Below, piece after piece: positions 18,489 through 26,435 of a DNA stretch of 64,000 nt (positions are counted from its first letter, which is position 1; each line of letters opens with the position of its first letter). The position numbers and the translations under genes are program-made. Origin of the DNA: JBDIAG01 sp963835085. GTDB lineage: Bacteria; Actinomycetota; Actinomycetes; Actinomycetales; CAWJMD01. The notes below the pieces were generated by a model. It saw nothing but the letters and a program-made list of their open reading frames with translations, was not told where the DNA came from and did no database searches. The DNA is taken from NCBI GenBank assembly GCA_963835085.1, contig CAWIED010000001.1, positions 2,604,001 to 2,668,000 of the forward strand, written 5' to 3'.

Positions 18489-20057
18489 TCAGTGGTTGAA
18501 GTGGCGGGCGCCGGTGAAGTACATGGTGACCCCGGCCGCCTGAGCGGCGGCGATGGTCTCCTCGTCGCGCACCGACCCGCCCGGTTGCACGATGGCGCGC
18601 ACGCCCGCCTCGAGCAGGATCGTCGGACCGTCGGAGAACGGGAAGAACGCATCGGAGGCGGCCACGCTGCCCCGGGCCCGCTCGGCGCCCGCACGCTCGA
18701 CCGCGAGTCGGCACGAGTCCACCCGGTTGACCTGCCCCATCCCGATGCCCACTGTGGCCCCGTCCCTGGCCAGCAGGATCGCGTTGGACTTCACCGCCCG
18801 CACCGCCTTCCACGCGAACGCAAGCTCGGCCGACAACTGCTCATCGGCTGCCTCGCCGGCCACCAGCGTCCAGTTGGAGGGGGCGTCGCCCTCAGCGTCG
18901 ATCCGGTCAGACTGCTGCAGCAGCATGCCACCGCTGACCTGGCGCAGCTCCACGTCGGGCCGGTGATAGCCGTCGGGCAATTCGAGCAGGCGGATGTTCT
19001 TCTTGGCCGTGAGCACCCCGAAGGCGTCGTCGTCGAACGCCGGAGCCGCCACCACCTCGGTGAAGACCTCCGAGACCTGTTGCGCCAGCGCAAGATTCAC
19101 GGGACGGTTCACCGCGATCACGCCGCCGTAGGCCGACACCGGGTCGCAGGCATGAGCTTTGGCATGCGCGGTGGCCACGTCGGCGGCCACCGCCAGGCCG
19201 CACGGGTTGGCGTGCTTGATGATGGCCACTGCGGGCTCGGCGAAGTCGAAGGCCGCGCGCACTGCGGCATCGGCGTCGACGTAGTTGTTGTACGACATCT
19301 GCTTGCCGTGCAGCACCGTGCCCTGAGCGATGCCGGGCTCGGCAGCCTGGTCGACATAGAGCGCCGCTGCCTGGTGCGGGTTCTCGCCGTAGCGCAGCAC
19401 GTCGGCCCGTTCGAGGGCGAGCCCGGTGTAGGCGGGCCAGCCCGACGACGGCACGTCGAGCTCTTGCGCGCACCAGGTGGCGACCGCCGCGTCGTAGGCG
19501 GCCGTATGCGCGAAGGCCTGGGCGGCCAGCCGACGGCGCGCAGCCAGGTCGAAACCCTCCCCCTTGGCCGCTGCGATCACGTCGCCGTACTGGGCGGGGT
19601 TCACCACGATGGCCACGCTGGCATGGTTCTTGGCGGCGGCACGCACCATCGAGGGCCCGCCGATGTCGATCTGCTCGATCACTTCCTCGAGCCCGGCCCC
19701 CGATCGCACCGTCTGCACGAACGGGTAGAGGTTGCCCACCACGAGGTCGAACGGCTCCACCTCGAGCTCGATCAGCTGCCGCTCGTGCTCGGGATTGCGC
19801 CGGTCGGCCAGGATGCCTGCGTGCACGCGCGGGTGCAGGGTCTTGACCCGGCCGTCGAGGCATTCGGGAAAGCCCGTGAGGTCTTCGACCTTGGTCACCG
19901 GCACTCCGGCGCCCGCGATGGTCGCGGCTGTCGAACCGGTGGAGACGATGGCGACACCTGCCTCGTGCAGTCCCACCGCCAACTCGACCAAGCCGGTCTT
20001 GTCATACACCGAGACCAGGGCCCGGCGAATCTTGCGAACCTCGGGCGACGAGCTCAT
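18489..20057 (-). CDS. purH: Bifunctional AICAR formyltransferase / IMP cyclohydrolase
   Basis: PurH catalyses the last two steps of purine synthesis: formylation of AICAR with 10-formyl-THF and closure to IMP. The N-terminal MGS-like domain (residues ~8-155) begins RRALVSVYDKTG and carries STGSTA and KTLHPRVHAGIL. The C-terminal transformylase has the Lys-His catalytic pair in IKHANPCG and the KTLTLHP-like DACDPVSAYGG segment. The length of 522 residues is normal. Its start overlaps the purN stop by four bases (ATGA), so purN and purH are translationally coupled. The 3' side runs straight into a tandem repeat array. Confidence 0.96.
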   Translation of the reverse strand: MSSSPEVRKIRRALVSVYDKTGLVELAVGLHEAGVAIVSTGSTAATIAGAGVPVTKVEDLTGFPECLDGRVKTLHPRVHAGILADRRNPEHERQLIELEVEPFDLVVGNLYPFVQTVRSGAGLEEVIEQIDIGGPSMVRAAAKNHASVAIVVNPAQYGDVIAAAKGEGFDLAARRRLAAQAFAHTAAYDAAVATWCAQELDVPSSGWPAYTGLALERADVLRYGENPHQAAALYVDQAAEPGIAQGTVLHGKQMSYNNYVDADAAVRAAFDFAEPAVAIIKHANPCGLAVAADVATAHAKAHACDPVSAYGGVIAVNRPVNLALAQQVSEVFTEVVAAPAFDDDAFGVLTAKKNIRLLELPDGYHRPDVELRQVSGGMLLQQSDRIDAEGDAPSNWTLVAGEAADEQLSAELAFAWKAVRAVKSNAILLARDGATVGIGMGQVNRVDSCRLAVERAGAERARGSVAASDAFFPFSDGPTILLEAGVRAIVQPGGSVRDEETIAAAQAAGVTMYFTGARHFNH

Positions 20058-20710
20058 CCGAGCACAACCTTCCTATCGATGACGGTCCAGCCGGCGCGGA
20101 CCATCCGGCCCACGGTGTCGACGAGCATCGCCCGCTCGACGACCTTAATGCGTTCGTGCAGCGACTCGAACGTGTCGTCGTCGGTCACCTCGACTGCGCG
20201 TTGCGCGCAGATCAAACCCGTGTCGACCCCCTCGTCGACGAGAAACAGCGTGCAGCCACTCACCTTGACCCCGTAGGCCAGCGCGTCGGCCGTGGCGCGC
20301 ACCCCCGGAAACGACGGTGTCAACGACGGATGCGTGTTGAGGGTGCGACCCCCGAAGCGACCTAGGAAGCACGGCCCCACCAGCCGCATGAACCCCGCGA
20401 GCACCACGAGGTCGGGCCGGTATTCGGCCACGTCGCGAGCCAGCGCCTCGTCCCATGCCGCCCGGTCGGGCATCATCGGCCGGACGAAGGTCGGCACCCC
20501 GGCCCGTTCAGCGCGTCTCAGCCCCTCGATGTCGCCGACGTCGGCACCCACGGCGACGACCTCGGCCCCGTAGGACATATCGTCGCAGGCGTCGAGCAAT
20601 GCCTGCAGGTTGGTACCTGCCCCTGAGACCAGCACGACCAGGCGGGCTGGTTCGATGACGGTTCCCAGAGGCTCACTACTCAATGCCCGCACCGCATGCC
20701 CGTCGCTCAC
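20054..20710 (-). CDS. purN: Phosphoribosylglycinamide formyltransferase
   Basis: PurN formylates GAR with 10-formyl-THF, the third step of purine synthesis. The protein shows the phosphate loop VSGAGTNLQ, the active-site Asn and His in LNTHPSLTPSFPG and the catalytic Asp in VDEGVDTG. I chose GTG at 20710 (218 residues) because the next gene starts on the other strand at 20729 and the family begins shortly before the RLVVLVSG strand. A start at 20749 would add 13 residues and overlap that gene, and starts inside the first 20 residues cannot be excluded. It precedes purH by a four-base overlap. Confidence 0.93.
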   Translation of the reverse strand: MSDGHAVRALSSEPLGTVIEPARLVVLVSGAGTNLQALLDACDDMSYGAEVVAVGADVGDIEGLRRAERAGVPTFVRPMMPDRAAWDEALARDVAEYRPDLVVLAGFMRLVGPCFLGRFGGRTLNTHPSLTPSFPGVRATADALAYGVKVSGCTLFLVDEGVDTGLICAQRAVEVTDDDTFESLHERIKVVERAMLVDTVGRMVRAGWTVIDRKVVLG

Positions 20711-20728
20711 GTGAGGAGACGATAGCCG

Positions 20729-21187
20729 GTGGCCGATTCCGGTCGTCACGCACCGCGCACACCGCCGTCGGGCACGGCCGGCGATCCATCGCCTGGACGC
20801 CCGTCGAACTCATCCGGCACGAAGGCTCGTAGGCCGCAGATCGTGACGTTCTTGCTGCTGTGCTTCGCCGCCCTGGTGGCCAGCGGGTTACCGCTCCCCT
20901 GGGGCCTGGCAGCCCTGGCATTCATTCTCCCGGCGTACGTGGTGGGCATTCGCGACCTGTTCAGAGCCGGCCGGACCCGCGCTCGAGCAGCCGATTTCGC
21001 GCTGCTGGGCCTGGGGTTGATGCTCGTGAGCCTGCTCATGATGGTGGCGACCCTGCGCCTGGCGTTCTACTCTTCGCAGGCTGGCTACGAACACTGCATG
21101 GCGGCCGCGCTCACCCAAGAGGGACGGGCCGCCTGCCAGGCCGAGCTCTCGAAATCTCTACCAGAGTTCAGCGAGCTGACTCCTTAG
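20729..21187 (+). CDS. Small membrane protein of unknown function
   Basis: I do not recognise this protein. It has 152 residues: a ~35-residue Pro/Ser-rich basic N-terminus, two hydrophobic helices (about 38-54 and 57-73), a basic loop (RDLFRAGRTRARAAD) and a third helix (~88-110), then a short region with two Cys residues (YEHCMAA and RAACQAEL). It starts with GTG directly divergent from purN and has a poor ribosome site. Genes for small unknown membrane proteins often accompany purN in actinobacteria, but I cannot assign a family. Codon use fits its neighbours. Confidence 0.6.
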   Translation: MADSGRHAPRTPPSGTAGDPSPGRPSNSSGTKARRPQIVTFLLLCFAALVASGLPLPWGLAALAFILPAYVVGIRDLFRAGRTRARAADFALLGLGLMLVSLLMMVATLRLAFYSSQAGYEHCMAAALTQEGRAACQAELSKSLPEFSELTP

Positions 21188-21509
21188 ATGGTCCATTCCG
21201 AGGTAATCAGAGGGTGAATGAGCGGGCGGATCGGTGGATTCGGGTGGTTCTTGTCCTAGGCGAGCCCGAGGGCCCGTTCACAGTCCGGCCCCGTCGGTGT
21301 CCGGAATCCGGCACCAGTACCAGCCGATGAAAGTCAGCTCAGCACAAAAACCCAGGCCGCTACATCAAAGCGAGCCGGATTCCGGACATCCCGGCGCCGG
21401 GAGCAGTGACCGACCACCCGGCACCTCCAACCGCCCGGACACGGCACGTTCGGCGGTCTTCGAACGATCAACCGGCATCGCCCGGGAACGGCCCGTCTGA
21501 AACGGCACC
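21188..21509. other. Intergenic region with a 15-bp inverted repeat
   Basis: Between two convergent genes, TGTCCGGAATCCGGC at 21298-21312 is exactly complemented at 21374-21388, with 61 bases between the arms. Just beyond lies a 12-bp palindrome CCCGGCGCCGGG (about 21389-21401). Both could form terminator stems. No open frame here looks real. Confidence 0.5.
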
Positions 21510-22970
21510 TCAGTGCCGGCCGGGCGCCTTCGCCCTGCCGGTGCGCGACCGTCGGGGACTGCCGGAGTCGGGTGCGGCGTTCGTGCGCGAGACGGCCCGG
21601 CCGAGCCGGGTGCCTGCTCGCCCGGCCACCCGCCGGGCCTTGCGCGCCCCGGCGAGCGATCTCTCCCCCGCCTGATCGGCCAGCTGGCGCCCTGCGCTGC
21701 GGGTGAGGCGGCCGGCAACCCGGGCACCGCCCCTGGCCGCCTGCCCGGCGCGACCGCTCGCGACGTAGGGCCCTGCGAAGGCACCCAGCAGGGCTCCCGC
21801 ACCGATTTCGAGCAGGAGATGCGTGAACACCCCGAACGCGGACGGGCCGATCTCGGCCATCCGGCCTGGCCCCACGGCACCCGCCGACAGACTGGCGAGC
21901 AGCGCTCCCGCCAGGGCCGTGCCGACGGCGATCCCGAGCGCCTCGAGCACGGCGATGCCCACGAGCACATCACCACGGCGCGAGCGCCACCAGTAGCCGG
22001 CCAGGCAGCCGGCCAAAATGACGAAAGCGGGCAGCACGAACGTCGCCACCGAGTGGGCCCCCGGTTGGGGCAAGGCCCCGAGGAGCGGAAAGGCGGGCAG
22101 CGGGGCGAACTCGGTGGCGTGCGGGCTGACCCAGGTGCCCGCGCCGACGGAGAAGCCGTCGCCGGTGGCATAGGCGGCCGACCAGGCCCAGGCGGTCGGC
22201 ACCGCCAGTACCTGCAGCAGTGCCAGCAGCAGGTGACCGAGCCCACCGGGATGCAAGGCCTGCTGCACGTCGACAATGCGGGAGAAGCCGCTGGCCACTG
22301 CGGCCACCAGACCCACCAGAGCCAGCCCGAGCCAGCCCAGCAGGGCGACCCCGACCGCCCGGACGCCCAGTTCGAGGCGAGGCCACCAGCTCACCTGGGG
22401 CCGCCACGACCAGTAGCTGGCGATAGCCAGGCTCAACCCGGAGACGACGAGCGAGCCGAGCAATGCCGAGCCCAAAGGCGCCCGCGCGGCCGTGCTGCCG
22501 GTGACAGCGGCCGCGGCGACGGCGATGACGGCGTACGTGCCGATGAAGGCGAGTGCCCCGGAGCGCAGTCGGCCCGCGGACGGTTCACGCAGCACGGCGT
22601 GCTGTACTCGGCCGGCCGCGTACCAGCTCAACCACAGCACCGGCAGCGCGAGTCCCAACGGAAGGACCGTGAACTCCCCCGCCGACAACGCCAGCGAGGA
22701 ACCATTGCCCACCAGCCAGGCCTGGACTCCCACCCGCGCGGCCTGCGACCACGGGGCCGAGACGCGGGCCGTAGCCACCCAGATCGCCACCGCCGGAACC
22801 ACAGCCAGCAACAGCCCGACCAGCGCAGCCTGGATCGCCGCGTACATGCCGACGAGCGCAATGGGCCGGTGAGCATCGCGGCCGGGCGGGGAGCCGGAGT
22901 CGGCGGCCGACCCGGGCGGGATGGACGGCGTGGACGAGCCCGACGAGGGGCGATCACTGAGCAGAGACAT
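21510..22970 (-). CDS. DUF6350 multi-pass membrane protein
   Basis: The 486-residue protein has a Ser/Pro-rich N-terminus, about nine hydrophobic helices between residues 40 and 410 and a basic Arg/Ala-rich cytoplasmic tail. The helix-2 loop with WSQAARVGVQAWLVGNG and LPLGLALPVLWLS matches the DUF6350 (PerM-like) family, found between sucCD and purN in actinobacteria as here. Its function is unknown; some annotate it as cell-division associated. The ATG at 22970 has GGAGG nine bases upstream, a better fit than the ATG nine bases earlier or the start at 23015. The tail is unusually rich in Arg. Confidence 0.8.
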   Translation of the reverse strand: MSLLSDRPSSGSSTPSIPPGSAADSGSPPGRDAHRPIALVGMYAAIQAALVGLLLAVVPAVAIWVATARVSAPWSQAARVGVQAWLVGNGSSLALSAGEFTVLPLGLALPVLWLSWYAAGRVQHAVLREPSAGRLRSGALAFIGTYAVIAVAAAAVTGSTAARAPLGSALLGSLVVSGLSLAIASYWSWRPQVSWWPRLELGVRAVGVALLGWLGLALVGLVAAVASGFSRIVDVQQALHPGGLGHLLLALLQVLAVPTAWAWSAAYATGDGFSVGAGTWVSPHATEFAPLPAFPLLGALPQPGAHSVATFVLPAFVILAGCLAGYWWRSRRGDVLVGIAVLEALGIAVGTALAGALLASLSAGAVGPGRMAEIGPSAFGVFTHLLLEIGAGALLGAFAGPYVASGRAGQAARGGARVAGRLTRSAGRQLADQAGERSLAGARKARRVAGRAGTRLGRAVSRTNAAPDSGSPRRSRTGRAKAPGRH

Positions 22971-23122
22971 CGGATCCATCCTCCCCCGTCGCCGGCGTAG
23001 CGGCGGGGCAGCCACGCCGAGGACACAGCAGAGCCGGCCGGACGCCTCTCGGCGCCGGCCGGCTAGCCGTGCAGGTCGAACAACCTCAGGGCCTGCCCGG
23101 ACGGCGGCCCAAAGCGCGACGA

Positions 23123-23186
23123 GAAACGAGCGCTGCAGTGTCGGTTTCTGGGCGGGTAGCTAAAGGCGCCCGATCCAGGAAGCGAC
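23123..23186. repeat. Repeat after sucD, shared with the mdh 3' side
   Basis: Starting seven bases after the sucD stop, this region contains both blocks seen downstream of mdh: 23164-23186 (matching 4179-4201 in 22 of 23 bases) and 23123-23156 (matching 4080-4113 in 30 of 34). Only seven bases separate them here, against 65 after mdh. AGAAAC (23122-23127) and GGTTTCT (23143-23149) can pair as a stem. The same position relative to two TCA-cycle genes favours an mRNA 3'-end role, but a dispersed repeat is also possible. Confidence 0.7.
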
Positions 23187-23192
23187 GCACTC

Positions 23193-24086
23193 TTAGCTGA
23201 GCAGGTCGCGCATCAGCTGGGCGGTCTCCGAGGGGGTCTTGCCGACCTTGACCCCGGCGGCCTCGAGGGCTTCCTTCTTGGCCTGGGCGGTGCCCGACGA
23301 GCCGGAGACGATGGCGCCGGCGTGGCCCATCGTCTTGCCCTCGGGGGCGGTGAAACCGGCCACATAGCCGACCACCGGCTTGGTGACGTGCTCGGCGATG
23401 TAGGCCGCGGCCCGCTCTTCGGCGTCGCCGCCGATCTCGCCGATCATCACGATCGCCTTGGTCTCCGGGTCGTTCTCGAATGCCTCGATGGCGTCGATGT
23501 GGGTGGTGCCGATGATCGGGTCGCCGCCGATGCCGATGCCCGTGGTGAACCCGATGTCACGCAGTTCGTACATCATCTGGTAGGTCAGCGTGCCCGACTT
23601 GGAGACCAGCCCGATCGGGCCGGGGCCGGTGATGTCGGCGGGCGTGATGCCCACGTTGGACTTACCGGGGCTGATGATGCCCGGACAGTTCGGCCCGATG
23701 ATCCGGGTGCTGCCATTCTGCTTGGCGTAGGCCCAGAACTCCGCGGTGTCTTTCACCGGCACGCCTTCGGTGATGACCACGCAGAGCGGGATGGACGCGT
23801 CGATGGCCTCAACCACGGCCGACTTGGTGAAGGCCGGAGGCACGAAGACGATGCTCACGTCGGCACCCGTCTCCTTCATGGCCTCGGCAACGGTGCCGAA
23901 CACCGGCACCGACACGGCCGAGCCGTCTGCGGCGGTGAAGTCGACACTCTCGCCGGCCTTGCGCGGGTTGACCCCACCGACGACCTTGGTACCGGCCGCC
24001 AGCATCCGCTGGGTGTGCTTCTTGCCCTCGGAGCCCGTCATGCCCTGGACGACGACCTTGGAGTTCTCGTCGAGAAAAATAGCCAC
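23193..24086 (-). CDS. sucD: Succinyl-CoA synthetase, alpha subunit
   Basis: SucD binds CoA and carries the phosphohistidine of succinyl-CoA synthetase (succinyl-CoA + NDP + Pi to succinate + CoA + NTP). The N-terminal CoA-binding Rossmann domain has VQGMTGSEGKKHTQRM and VNPRKAG. The active histidine is in the MGHAGAIVSG motif near residue 245, and GPNCPGII is also present. The length of 297 residues is normal. It lies 14 bases downstream of sucC, forming the usual sucCD operon, and its stop is followed by the repeat shared with mdh. Confidence 0.96.
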   Translation of the reverse strand: MAIFLDENSKVVVQGMTGSEGKKHTQRMLAAGTKVVGGVNPRKAGESVDFTAADGSAVSVPVFGTVAEAMKETGADVSIVFVPPAFTKSAVVEAIDASIPLCVVITEGVPVKDTAEFWAYAKQNGSTRIIGPNCPGIISPGKSNVGITPADITGPGPIGLVSKSGTLTYQMMYELRDIGFTTGIGIGGDPIIGTTHIDAIEAFENDPETKAIVMIGEIGGDAEERAAAYIAEHVTKPVVGYVAGFTAPEGKTMGHAGAIVSGSSGTAQAKKEALEAAGVKVGKTPSETAQLMRDLLS

Positions 24087-24100
24087 GTCTGTTGTCGTCC

Positions 24101-25273
24101 TTACTTCGCCGCAGCGAGTTCGGCGGCCTTTGCGGCCGCGCCGTCCATGGTTGCTTCGACCGTCACGAGCGGGTGGTTGGCCTCGGCCAGAATCTGGCGC
24201 CCGGCCGCGACGTTGTTGCCATCGAGGCGGACGACGAGCGGCTTGGACGCCTCGTCGCCGAGAATGCCCAGCGCGGCCACGATGCCCTTGGCCACCTCGT
24301 CGCAGGCCGTGATGCCGCCGAAGACGTTGACGAAGACGCTGCGGACCTGGGGGTCGTTGAGGATGATGTCGAGACCGTTGGACATCACCTCGGCCGAGGC
24401 GCCACCGCCGATGTCGAGGAAGTTCGCGGGCTTGACCCCGTACTGCTCACCGGCGTAGGCCACCACGTCGAGCGTGCTCATCACCAAGCCCGCACCGTTG
24501 CCGATGATGCCCACCTCGCCGTCGAGCTTGACGTAGTTGAGGCCCTTCTCCTTGGCCTTGGCCTCCAGCGGGTCGGCGGCGGCCTTGTCTTCCAGCGCCT
24601 CGTGTTCGGGGTGGCGGAAGTCGGCGTTGGCGTCGAGCGAGACCTTGCCGTCGAGCGCGATGATGTCGCCCGCCGAGCTGAGCACCAGCGGGTTGACCTC
24701 GACGAGTGTGGCGTCTTCGCCGGAGTAGACGTCCCACAGCTTCTCGAGCACGGGCGCAACCTTGGCCTGCAGCTCGGCGGGGAAGCCGGCGGCCGCCACG
24801 ATCTCCTGCGCCTTGGCGGCGTCGATGCCCACCAGCGGGTCGACGCTCACCCGGGCCAGCGCCTCGGGACGCTCGACCGCGAGCTGCTCGATCTCCATGC
24901 CACCCTCCACCGAGCACATGCTCAGCAGCGAGCGGTTGGCCCGGTCGAGCAGCACGGAGAAGTAGTACTCGGCCTTGATGTCGGCGCCGGCGGCCACCAG
25001 CACGCGGTGCACGGTGTGGCCCTTGATGTCCATGCCGAGGATCTCCCCGGCAACACGCTCGGCCTCGTCGGCCGAACGGGCCAGCTTGACGCCGCCGGCC
25101 TTGCCTCGTCCACCCGTCTTCACCTGGGCCTTGACGACCACGAGGCCGCCATCGGCCAGCAGTGTCTCCGCGGCCGCGCGGGCCTGCTCTGGGGTGGCTG
25201 CCACGAGTCCCTTGAGCACGGGCACACCGTGCGATTCGAAGAGGTCTCGGGCCTGATATTCGAAGAGATCCAC
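24101..25273 (-). CDS. sucC: Succinyl-CoA synthetase, beta subunit (ADP/GDP-forming)
   Basis: SucC is the ATP-grasp subunit that binds nucleotide and succinate. The 390-residue protein begins DLFEYQARDLF and has VVKAQVKTGGRGKAGGV for nucleotide binding. It carries EVNPLVL and DGKVSLDANADFRHPE for metal and phosphate, and FLDIGGGAS and VNVFGGITACDEVA in the C-terminal ligase domain. The start is GTG at 25273. It is the first gene of the sucCD pair and diverges from the thioredoxin gene across ~147 bases that should contain both promoters. Confidence 0.96.
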   Translation of the reverse strand: MDLFEYQARDLFESHGVPVLKGLVAATPEQARAAAETLLADGGLVVVKAQVKTGGRGKAGGVKLARSADEAERVAGEILGMDIKGHTVHRVLVAAGADIKAEYYFSVLLDRANRSLLSMCSVEGGMEIEQLAVERPEALARVSVDPLVGIDAAKAQEIVAAAGFPAELQAKVAPVLEKLWDVYSGEDATLVEVNPLVLSSAGDIIALDGKVSLDANADFRHPEHEALEDKAAADPLEAKAKEKGLNYVKLDGEVGIIGNGAGLVMSTLDVVAYAGEQYGVKPANFLDIGGGASAEVMSNGLDIILNDPQVRSVFVNVFGGITACDEVAKGIVAALGILGDEASKPLVVRLDGNNVAAGRQILAEANHPLVTVEATMDGAAAKAAELAAAK

Positions 25274-25420
25274 CGTGATCCGTCCTTAGCTGTCGGCCGT
25301 TTGCGCGCCCGAGCCTACCGTTCGGGGATTGCTCCAGGCTGTAGTACTCCCGTCGGCCGGTGCAGTGTGCGCAACTGCATAGTGCGGAATCGAGTGGCGG
25401 CCGGTCGTGTTGTGCCGGCT

Positions 25421-25783
25421 GTGACCACCATCAGCCTCACCGCCGACACCTTCGAAGCCGCCATCACCACTGACGAGATCGTGCTCGTCGACTTCTGGGC
25501 CTCCTGGTGCGGGCCGTGCCGGATGTTCGCGCCGATCTTCGAGCAGGCCGCTGAGCAGCACACCGACATCACGTTCGCCAAGATCGACACCGAGGCCGAG
25601 CAGCAGCTGGCCGCTCAGGCCGGTATCCAGTCCATTCCGACGTTGATGGCCTTCCGCGACGGCATCCTTGTTTTCAACCAGGCCGGGGCCCTGCCGGCCG
25701 AGTCGCTGGAGCAGTTGATCACGGCTGTCCGCGCGTTGGACATGGACCAGGTGCGTGCCAAGGTCGCAGCCGCCAACGGCTGA
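25421..25783 (+). CDS. Thioredoxin
   Basis: A 120-residue thioredoxin with the active site WCGPC (Cys30, Cys33), the preceding VLVDFWAS strand and the conserved cis-proline in SIPTLMAF. It reduces protein disulphides in the cytoplasm and has no signal peptide. The GTG start at 25421 gives the normal length; the open frame extends far upstream but over sucC, so the longer form is not real. The gene converges on a B12-binding protein gene with only 15 bases between the stops. Confidence 0.92.
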   Translation: MTTISLTADTFEAAITTDEIVLVDFWASWCGPCRMFAPIFEQAAEQHTDITFAKIDTEAEQQLAAQAGIQSIPTLMAFRDGILVFNQAGALPAESLEQLITAVRALDMDQVRAKVAAANG

Positions 25784-25798
25784 CGGGTAGTACCGCGG

Positions 25799-26230
25799 TC
25801 AGGCCGCAGCGACGTGGGCCCGGACCCAGTCGACGATGTCGCGCATCGGCGCTCCCGGCGTGAACACCTTGGCCACCCCGGACGACTCGAGTTCGGCCAC
25901 GTCGGCAGCCGGGATGATGCCGCCGCCGAACACGGGGATGTCGGCCGCATCCTGAGCCGCCAGCAGCTCCACCACCTTGGCGAACAGCGTCAGGTGCGCG
26001 CCGCTCAGCACCGAGAGGCCGATCCCGTCGACGTCCTCCGCGATCGCCGCCTCCACGATGGCCTCGGGAGTCTGGTGCAGGCCGGTGTAGATGACCTCCA
26101 TGCCGGCGTCGCGCAGGGCCCGGGCCACTACTTTGGCCCCGCGGTCGTGCCCGTCCAGGCCTGGCTTGGCAATGAGGATCCGCAACCGCTCACCGGTGCC
26201 GTTCTCGACCTGTCCAGCGGTCTCCGTCAT
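25799..26230 (-). CDS. Stand-alone cobalamin-binding domain protein (methylmalonyl-CoA mutase C-terminal type)
   Basis: This 143-residue protein is a single B12-binding Rossmann domain. The motif D-x-H-x2-G is present as Asp26, His28 and Gly31 in KPGLDGHDRG, where His replaces dimethylbenzimidazole as the lower cobalt ligand. The GLSVLSGAH and VFGGGIIP segments match the C-terminal domain of methylmalonyl-CoA mutase and small subunits of related acyl-CoA mutases. No large mutase subunit or MeaB chaperone is encoded nearby, so the partner is unknown. ATG at 26230 follows GGTGGAGG with five bases of spacing and is preferred to the start at 26245. Confidence 0.88.
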   Translation of the reverse strand: MTETAGQVENGTGERLRILIAKPGLDGHDRGAKVVARALRDAGMEVIYTGLHQTPEAIVEAAIAEDVDGIGLSVLSGAHLTLFAKVVELLAAQDAADIPVFGGGIIPAADVAELESSGVAKVFTPGAPMRDIVDWVRAHVAAA

Positions 26231-26435
26231 CTGAACCTCCACCAATCGCCTCGTCTTCGGGCAGCCTCACCCAGTTCGCCTCTGTTGCAACCAAGCAAGG
26301 GGCCGTAGTGCTGCCGAGCAAGAATGCCGTACGGGTCCGTTGTCGAGCTCTCGTCAGCGTAGGAGATTCCCATCACAGCGGCGCAATGCCCGCCCGGGGC
26401 CGCGGCAGCTGGTGTGGCACGAGGGCCGGTTGGCC

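Noticed and set aside
17663..18499. Long open frames with a perfect 37-residue repeat across the 111-bp array on both strands
   Set aside because: The repeat length is divisible by three, so one open unit makes all units open. There is no ribosome site, the frame overlaps the VOC gene and the two strands give equally long frames.
24092..25420. Long plus-strand extension upstream of thioredoxin
   Set aside because: It lies antisense to the well-supported sucC gene. The thioredoxin fold starts at 25421 with a normal length.
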